This document shows, one piece after another, positions 57,335-64,000 of a stretch of 64,000 nt of DNA. Position 1 is the stretch's first letter; each line of letters opens with the position of its first letter. The position numbers and the translations under genes are program-made. The notes beneath the pieces are model-generated. The model was not told the origin of the DNA, searched no databases, and saw only the letters and a list, made by a program, of their open reading frames with translations. This DNA is from Punctularia strigosozonata HHB-11173 SS5 (lineage: Eukaryota; Basidiomycota; Agaricomycetes; Corticiales; Punctulariaceae): NCBI RefSeq assembly GCF_000264995.1, contig NW_006767447.1:220861-284860 (forward strand), in the 5' to 3' direction.

Positions 57335-58129
57335 TTACCACCTGTCGTAGTTTCCGACAAACACCGGCCACCAGACGTGTGTCTGAAGACATTCCCTCTT
57401 GCAGCTGGCGGCCGACCCTCTTGAACATCTCAGAACGTTGACTCCATTGTATGTCACCTTGCTTGGATTGGACGTGTGCGTGCCCTTGAAGCAATCTCCA
57501 AGTTCTTCTGGAGATGTGTACCCTCCCTTGCCCGTCCCGTGCTCGAAGAGTTGCTTGTTTTTTCCACAACATCCGGAATGAAAACGATATACGGGCTCGA
57601 GGGGTCGGTATTCTTCCCCAAACTCAGGCGACTCGACTCTGTGCCAACTCATGGCGTCGAAAACGTGCGGGACGATGCATCCTTCTGGGTTGAGAGGCGA
57701 ATATGATGCATGGCACCGGACGCAGTGCCGTTCGCCCGAATCATCCTTGTGAGGCAATGCCTGCCGATGCAGGACAGTGAAGTCGGCCCAAATTACGCGC
57801 ATACATGGCACTCTCGACGTACCGGTGGTGGTGGCGCAGGGAGCAGCAGGCTCGGCTGGAGCTTGTCCTATTTTTGCCAACTTCAACCAAATCACCGCAT
57901 ATATGCATCAATCACGCACCTTGTAATACCTCCAAAGCGCTTTGAGGTAATCCCCTTTGACCGGAACTCCATGTGTTCGACTCGACACGACCTCTACGCT
58001 CATGTTCTCGGCCAGTTCCTTCAGCACCGATGCAGGGAGGTGCTCTACTTCATGGCGCTTTGTATGTGGGCTACCTAGTAGATCCAGACCGTCGCGAAGA
58101 GTTTTGCCCGTCGTGGCGGAGGCGGACAT
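57335..58129 (-). CDS. Cys/His-rich (putative zinc-binding) protein with SAP-like N-terminus
   Basis: Start MSASATTGKTLRDGLDLLG (ATG at 58127-58129) is my best guess. The N-terminal part HLPASVLKELAENMSVEVVS and PVKGDYLKALWRYYK resembles a SAP-type helix pair. After an intron comes a Cys/His-rich domain: RHCVRCHASYSPLNPEGCIV with PHVFD, then VYRFHSGCCGKNKQLFEHGT and GDCFKGTHTSNPSKV. The spacing CxxCH...C...H / CC...H / C...H is like an uncharacterised Agaricomycete protein family and suggests bound zinc. The C-terminal exon boundary is uncertain; the read ends in NYDRW (TAA at 57335). Function unknown. Confidence 0.55.
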
Positions 58130-58483
58130 GATATATGCGTAGAGATAGGCGGGTTGGAATGCAAGGATGGTGATTTCGCGCATGCATCCTGATCCAAATA
58201 TAGCGTTACCCAGGAAAGGTGGCACCTTTACCCGGCAGTAGTGATAGTATAATCCAGACAGTACTTCTATTGCATGTATCAACTGGTCCGGCGAACCCAA
58301 ACACGAGGAACCATGGACCTGAATGTTCCAATCCTTTTTCTCGAGAGAAAGAATCGAATGACAAGTATGGGGTGACTCGTGCTTCTCTGAATTTGATTGT
58401 ATGCATCGCGGCAACCAACTACTACTCCTCTGATATTCGTACATTCACCACTGGATGGTATGTATAGTCGGCGAAACCCCGAC
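58130..58483. other. Intergenic
   Basis: About 350 bases between the sugar transporter stop and the Cys/His protein. An open frame on - runs through it but shows no conserved content. Confidence 0.4.
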
Positions 58484-61289
58484 CTATGCGATTTCCCGTT
58501 TCTCGTCCTGTTCTTTCTCAGAGCCAGCATATTGGTCGAGACCCAATCGACGATTGATATCGGCGAGCCGTGCCTGATCCTCTGCTGCTAAAGATTCGCT
58601 GGCGCCGAACAAGTCGTCCATCTCTTCTAGGGTGAGCCCCTTCGTCTCCGGGAAGAAGAATAGAATGAATACTCCGCCGAGGAAGGAGAACACGCCGAAG
58701 AACCTGTATCCTCAGGTGATTGCCTGGTAACACAGGAGTCGGAGGGACGCGTGGATAAACGACTCACAGGAAGGTACCAAATCCGATATGGGTCAACATG
58801 GTCGGTGTCACTTGGCCGACAATGAAGTTGTTCATCTAGAGTGTGTTTCATTAGGGAGAGCCTTGGCTTACGATGCAAGGAATTGTCTCATACCCAGTTG
58901 GACGATGCTCCGATGGAAACACCCTTCCCGCGAACACTCAACGGCCAGATTTCAGCCACCACCACCCAAGCCATCGGGCCCTACAGTGGATGATTGATGA
59001 ACATGCAGGACGATGGCTCAGCTTTGCTATCCTCACCCAGCTGTATCCGAAAGCTGCAGTCCTGCGTGAGTAAATGACAACATTGCACACTGATTATCGA
59101 CGTACCCATAGCAAAGATCCAAACGAGGACGCAGGCTGCCCACCCGGCAGCTGGCGAGACAAAATCAGCTTTCCACTCCCACTGCGCAGAAGGAACAACG
59201 AGCGTACCGCGATGACTAAAAACGACACTCTGTAAGAATGTGCCGCTTATATTCCACCGCGAACTTACCTATCCCAAGACTTGTGGAAGAGGCCAGTAAG
59301 GATGGCTATAATGATGTGGCATCTATGCAATGTGAGCTGAAACGTCATTAGCCAGTTCTCTTGCGACGTACGCAGCCATGATGAACGCGCCAGAGACCAG
59401 CAATGGTTTCCGGCCCGACTTATCGACCCAGATGACGGCAGGGATGGTGGCAAGGAACATCCTGATAAAAAGTTGATAAAGCAAACCTGACTTAGAAACC
59501 AGGTTTGACATACACGATGCCGACCACACCAGTCGCAAGGAGGGAGATGGTGTTGCCAGTCAGACCTAGGTCCTTGAAAATGCTACGAAAAGCAAGATAC
59601 ATTCGCAGGTAACACGGAGCAAGAGTGTGTTATACCTTGGAGCATAATACAGAATCGCGTTCACGCCGGTCCACTGCTGGAAGAACATGGTGCTGGGAAC
59701 TCATAATGAGCCTCTTTGCATCCTTCCCCGGATATGATGATGCACTTACAGAGTCGCTAAGGCCACCCGATACAAAAGTGCTGTATTGAAAGAGCATCAG
59801 GACATGACGGGAACGGATGTGTTACACGAACTTACTCCGCGTGCGTAGCAGGCTGAGATAGTCCAGAGCCCCGAGTTTGAAATCGGAGCGGAACGAAGCA
59901 TCCTGAAGATGGGGATACTTGCTCAACGAAATCTCCTTCTCGAAGATGTACTGAGCCTTGATTTCCCTGATAGCAAGGAAGCCAGAGATTCGAGCCCTTC
60001 CATAAAGGCTGACGGAGAAAACTTACAAAAATTCGATCTGGATGATTTCGGAGTCCGGTGGAAGCCCTCGGGTCTGGCTAAGTACGGCAAGGGCCTCATC
60101 CTCGCGACCATTGTTTACGAGCCATCTGGTGAGAGTTATCGTCAGGCAGTCTGATCAGCCTCCTCGTATGTTCAGCTATTGGGGGAACGTGCCTTGGGGA
60201 GAACGGCATGGCCAAGATTCCTACACCAAGTGTAATGGCGGGTACGAGCTGCAATGCAAGCGGGATGCGCCATGCTGCTTCGCTTTGAGACTGGTGGGTC
60301 CCTCCGATGAAGTTCGTCCCTGGGTTACGCGTTGTTCAAAAGCAGGTAGGCGAGATAAATACTCAACATGGACGTACCGTAGTCAATCCAGAACGAGACC
60401 ATGATTCCGAACGTGATCGCAAGCTGCTGCAACGCAACCAGCGAACCACGAACCTCCGGTGGCGCCAGTTCGGCGCTGACCAGCCATTTTAGCAGCAGAA
60501 AACTTGTATGTTTTGCGCTAGGACTCACTTGTAGAGAGGCACGGCCATACTCAGAGATCCCACGCCCATACCGGTGATGAATCGCCCTACGGATCATTGT
60601 TGAACTTCGGTATATATACGTCGGCGTCACGACGCGATGGCAGATGTTGCGTCACCTCCGAAAATCGATGACGGATGGAAAGCTGCGCTTTGCACGATCA
60701 CTCCAACACAAAATACGCAAACCGCTGTACAAAAACCTTGAGCGCCCACGAAGCTGGCATTGATATGCAAAAAGGACGCACCAAGGACGATGGTATACTT
60801 TCGGGACAGTTTGTCAGCCAAATATCCCGTGACCAGAACCCCGAACCAAGCTCCGAGTTCCAAGATCGCGACAAACCAGCCCTTCGGACCGGAGTGATCG
60901 ACCACGGATGCCATACGATTGTCGAAGGATGTCATGCTGCTCAGCAGGTTTAGCCGATATCTTTTACCAAGCCTTGTACATTCGTTGCGCACCTCAGGAC
61001 ACCCGAAAAGACTCCCTGATTGTATCCTGAACGTCGGATGAGTGATTCACAATCGAATACTGATATGCAAGAAAGGAGATATGTACCATATAAACTGTAA
61101 GGCTGCTGCATTAGTATACGATTCATGACCGGTGTCGCGCTACACTCACAGACCGCCGAGCGAGGCAAAGACAGCGATGAAGAAGACCCGTTGGTTCGCC
61201 ACCAAACCGGCCCAACCACTCTGGCCAACTAGTCGACGACGAAGTCTCGCCGTTTCCGGATTCGCACTCGAGACCACTCCTCCGGCCAT
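58484..61289 (-). CDS. MFS sugar transporter, SP family (hexose type)
   Basis: Sugar porter family transporter in roughly 14 exons. Start [20 protein letters not shown]. Landmarks are [11 protein letters not shown] (helix 1), [20 protein letters not shown] (GR/KLSR loop), [155 protein letters not shown] and [18 protein letters not shown]. It ends [14 protein letters not shown] at 58484. All signature motifs (PESPRWL-type, QQxTG, PETKG) are present, so it is probably a functional monosaccharide/H+ symporter. Confidence 0.88.
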
Positions 61290-62499
61290 GTCGATGTGAT
61301 GAAATCTGTGCGAGGCCTTAAACAGGTCCGTATCTGAACTTATGGGGAGGCAGCGCTCAGGAGGTGGAAGCTACCGCAAAGGCACGGCAGGGTGGAGGTG
61401 CGCTCCGCGCTATCTTTGTAGCGACGCGACGCCTGTTCTTGCCCGAGAAGAGACTGACCGTTCAGGACGGTCATTTGATCAATCGCGCCGCCCGCATCCC
61501 TGCGGATAACCTTGGAATGCATCTTGGTGAGAAGTATTGGGGAAGGGCAATGGAGATTGCATACCGGAGAGCGGCCCGCCCTAGCGTAGCATGTCCGAAG
61601 TTAGTGCGAGAGCGGGTGCGATAACGATTTCGCGGCTTCCTCTGAACGTCTCGCGGTGCGCCATCAATTGAATCCGCATCCTCCGCATCCTATGACGTGA
61701 TCACGAAGCGCGTCCAGGTGATGAGGCGGGGTTGCATTCCGGAAGCCCAAACTTGCAAAAGAGTCTATGCCGCAGTAAGTTGCGGGGAACGGTGTGGCAA
61801 AGACGTAGGTGGCTCACTCAGAAGATGAACTCCCAGGTCATAAGTGCTGACGCGGAGTCGGCTTGGGCGCAAAACGTCTGCAATCCGCCATCCTGGGTGC
61901 AAAGCCGATTCAGCTCAGCATTACCCAGGAACGTACGCCCGGCGAAGGAAAGGTCCAGAGGAGAGAGAGTCTAATCTGTTTACCCGCTCAATTCAATAGC
62001 AGTAAGATAGACGGGTGCTTGAAACCTTAAAGATGTCCGTAATCTTGCACTGCAGACGCACGGAGGAGACCCCGTGCGGACACGTAGCATACTCCGGCCA
62101 CGACGGATTGGAGAGGGTTCGAGGCAAGCCGTTCCCACTGCCCAGAATATCGACTGCAATTGTCGGTTGGATGACTAACGTATGAAGAGGGCAGGAGGCT
62201 GAGCAATCCCATGTGAGTCGACAGACCTCGAGCAACCCGTCACAATACTGGGCCGGAGTCAGTTTGATCTTCTCGGGTCAGGTGAAGAGGACAAGATATT
62301 CATCGAATGGCAAGGGGTTGGATAGACAGTTGCAGCACTTCGAAGTCGGCATAGCGTTTCGCTTCAGGAAACGACGCCATGCCATTGTAGCAGGCTCATT
62401 TGGAGAACGGTTGGCGCAGACCTTAGATCAAGACGACGAACGATGTGAAGGAGTTCACCGAAGAGCCCTCGCAAAAGAATACCCACGGGGCTCCCTTAA
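61290..62499. other. Intergenic
   Basis: About 1.2 kb. Open frames such as 61364-61624 (+) show no family features. No gene supported. Confidence 0.4.
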
Positions 62500-63519
62500 C
62501 CTCTAACCACCACCATGGCGAGGTTTCCCACGCCTCCGGGCTGGGGGGGATGGGGAGGACACGATCCTCCCCTCGGACGACAACCCGGCCATGACAACTA
62601 TACATGAGATACATAACATCCTGCTACACTACGTAGCTGCTAAGAGGCCATAAGTGCAACCGGCGAGATGGATGCACAACGCATGAACGGGATGACGCCC
62701 GGATAGGACGCACGCCGGTACACACCGGAAACACTGCCACACCCAGCTAAACCGCCGCAACCAAACGAAATAAGGCCGGAACGAGCAACCGATGCCATTA
62801 AAGCCCATAGGGATAGAAAGACCAATACGAAAACAAACCATGAAAATAATCGAGAACCAGGCAGCAGGAGAACATGCCTGGACGGCCTAAACACAATACG
62901 CGCGGTCATTTCGCTTAACCTAAGCACGACTACTATACTTCCTAGACGTAATAGAGCCCACTCAAAATACCGACGAGCGATAACGGCAAAAACAAGCAAG
63001 CATATAAAGCGAACGTCGGAACACAGTGGCACCCCCACCCCTCCACCATGCCTGACGACGATGAACCACCCATCAGCATGAACATCATACCCTGGAACCT
63101 CATCTCACACCTGTCGACCCTCCTAGACAAAGAGCGAGAGGACTGTAAGCACACAACTAACACGAGGAAACCAACTGACCGCACCCAGACACCGCTCAAC
63201 GAAGCATCGGCTACATTGCAGCCTCAGCCCGTATCCAGAGCGCACGTGTGCGCCGACACGTGGTATGAGGCTCTCCGCGAAATCTCAAGGAGCATCTCAT
63301 AAAACCCCCCCATCAGCTACAGAACTCGGAGAAAATGCCACAGCCGGAGGAAGAGACCGGCCCACCTGGAAAACCGGAGAGCCCGAAGGAACCCGAAATG
63401 CCCCGAGCACAACAGTCCATGCTAAACCGCTTCAAGAAACGCATGCACACGCAAACGAGGTCGGAACCACAGCCGGGATACGCAGGACCACCAAAGACGC
63501 TGGTGCAAAGCAAAGACTG
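62500..63519. other. Block of foreign-looking composition with short + strand frames
   Basis: From about 62500 the + strand becomes rich in A and C and poor in T. It includes several short open frames starting MARFPTPPGWGGWGG (about 62515), MPDDDEPPISMNIIPWN (63048-63302) and MPQPEEETGPPGKPE (63335-63520). Their Pro/Glu/Lys/Arg content resembles gag-like or ORF1-like proteins of retroelements, but no zinc knuckle, protease or reverse transcriptase is seen. It abuts the possible LTR at the window edge. It may be part of a transposable element running out of the window. Confidence 0.3.
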
Positions 63520-63996
63520 ATAGATACCTAATATACCGTTGTCGCAGACGGAAGTTTGTGTGTGTTGTGGCTGTGTCGAAGAGGCGAGGGGAATTCTTGA
63601 GGTGATAGGAGTGTACCACCGATTCTTCAGCTTCTTCTTGCAGAAACTTCCCTGAGGTCCCGGGCTATCTAAGTCGGGGATTGCTCAGTTGGCCGTCGGT
63701 TAATAAACCTGACTTGAATTTGATGGGACAAGCTTTGTGAGCTTGTCGGCGATACCTAAAGAGGTAAGAAGACGGTTAGCCTGTATGGGAGGCTTGAGGG
63801 GTCTTGTGTTGATGTGTTGTACGACGCGCGGCGCGTCGAAGTTCCTAGAGAAATAAAGGGAGGGATCAGTGGTTCCTTGGGTGGCGGAGGCGATAGAGCG
63901 TGGGAAACGGTTTCGAACAGCCTACGGTGGCTGTGTAGAGTCGATAGCGTCGATAGAGAGTCGATAGGGAAGCTGTCCAGGCACTCGAGTCCTGAC
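63520..63996 (-). mobile_element. Possible LTR of a Gypsy-type retrotransposon
   Basis: Read on the minus strand, the segment starts TGTCAGGACTCGAGTGCC at 63996 and ends about 477 bases on with GGTATCTATCA at 63520. It therefore has the TG...CA ends and length expected of an LTR. It contains a repeated tctatcgac motif (tcgatag on +, near 63930-63970) and a TATTAAC-type AT-rich stretch. No second copy, primer-binding site or polymerase is inside the window, so the call rests on termini and length alone. Confidence 0.33.
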
Positions 63997-64000
63997 AGAG

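Noticed and set aside
61364-61624. 86-codon + strand open frame
   Set aside because: No recognisable domain or signal; isolated in intergenic sequence.
63685-63725. tRNA A-box-like ttgctcagttgg
   Set aside because: No T-arm or acceptor-stem pairing follows.
1-64000. CRISPR arrays, rRNA genes, bacterial operons
   Set aside because: The sequence is eukaryotic nuclear DNA; no spaced direct-repeat array or rRNA core was seen.

Overview
The window is nuclear DNA of a filamentous basidiomycete, most likely an Agaricomycete. Genes are split by many short GT-AG introns (about 45-80 nt), intergenic gaps are short, and the gene families are typical of that group: secreted lactonase-fold protein, Kre9/Knh1-type GPI proteins, NRPS-like adenylate-forming reductase, F-box remnants, questin-oxidase-like protein, SP-family sugar transporters. 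Genes lie on both strands; coordinates below run from start to stop codon and include introns. Exon joints were worked out by hand from splice signals and reading phase.

Left third (1-24 kb): the 3' end of cytochrome c oxidase subunit COX4/5b; a secreted protein built from two copies of one module; a polyQ low-complexity protein; a coiled-coil/AT-hook protein; a frameshifted F-box gene; a seven-exon GNAT acetyltransferase with two micro-exons; a secreted beta-propeller; a full-length A-T-R adenylate-forming reductase (15.1-19.4 kb), followed by a second GNAT, a Gly/Met-rich protein and a SAM methyltransferase. The reductase, acetyltransferase and methyltransferase could form a small natural-product locus.

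Middle (24-42 kb): an intracellular-type GH13 alpha-amylase convergent with an SP-family sugar transporter, an arrangement that fits uptake and use of glucans; four neighbouring genes for small Ser/Ala-rich secreted proteins with GPI-type tails, three of which share their exon layout; a TDP2-like endonuclease/exonuclease/phosphatase protein; a protein disulfide isomerase ending in HEEL; a decayed eEF1B-gamma copy; and the WD40 ribosome-assembly chaperone AAMP/Sqt1.

Right third (42-64 kb): a third GNAT with a GC-AG intron, a decayed LURP-one-like gene, RNase H2 catalytic subunit, a truncated RTA1-like gene, an atypical short-chain dehydrogenase, a questin-oxidase-like gene, a DHA1-type transporter, the tri-snRNP protein SNU66/SART1, a Cys/His-rich unknown protein and a second sugar transporter. 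The last 1.5 kb has a different base composition, holds no recognisable host gene and ends in what may be an LTR.

Housekeeping genes (COX4, RNase H2A, SNU66, AAMP/Sqt1, PDI) are interleaved with accessory genes and at least five degraded copies. I found no CRISPR array, rRNA or convincing tRNA.
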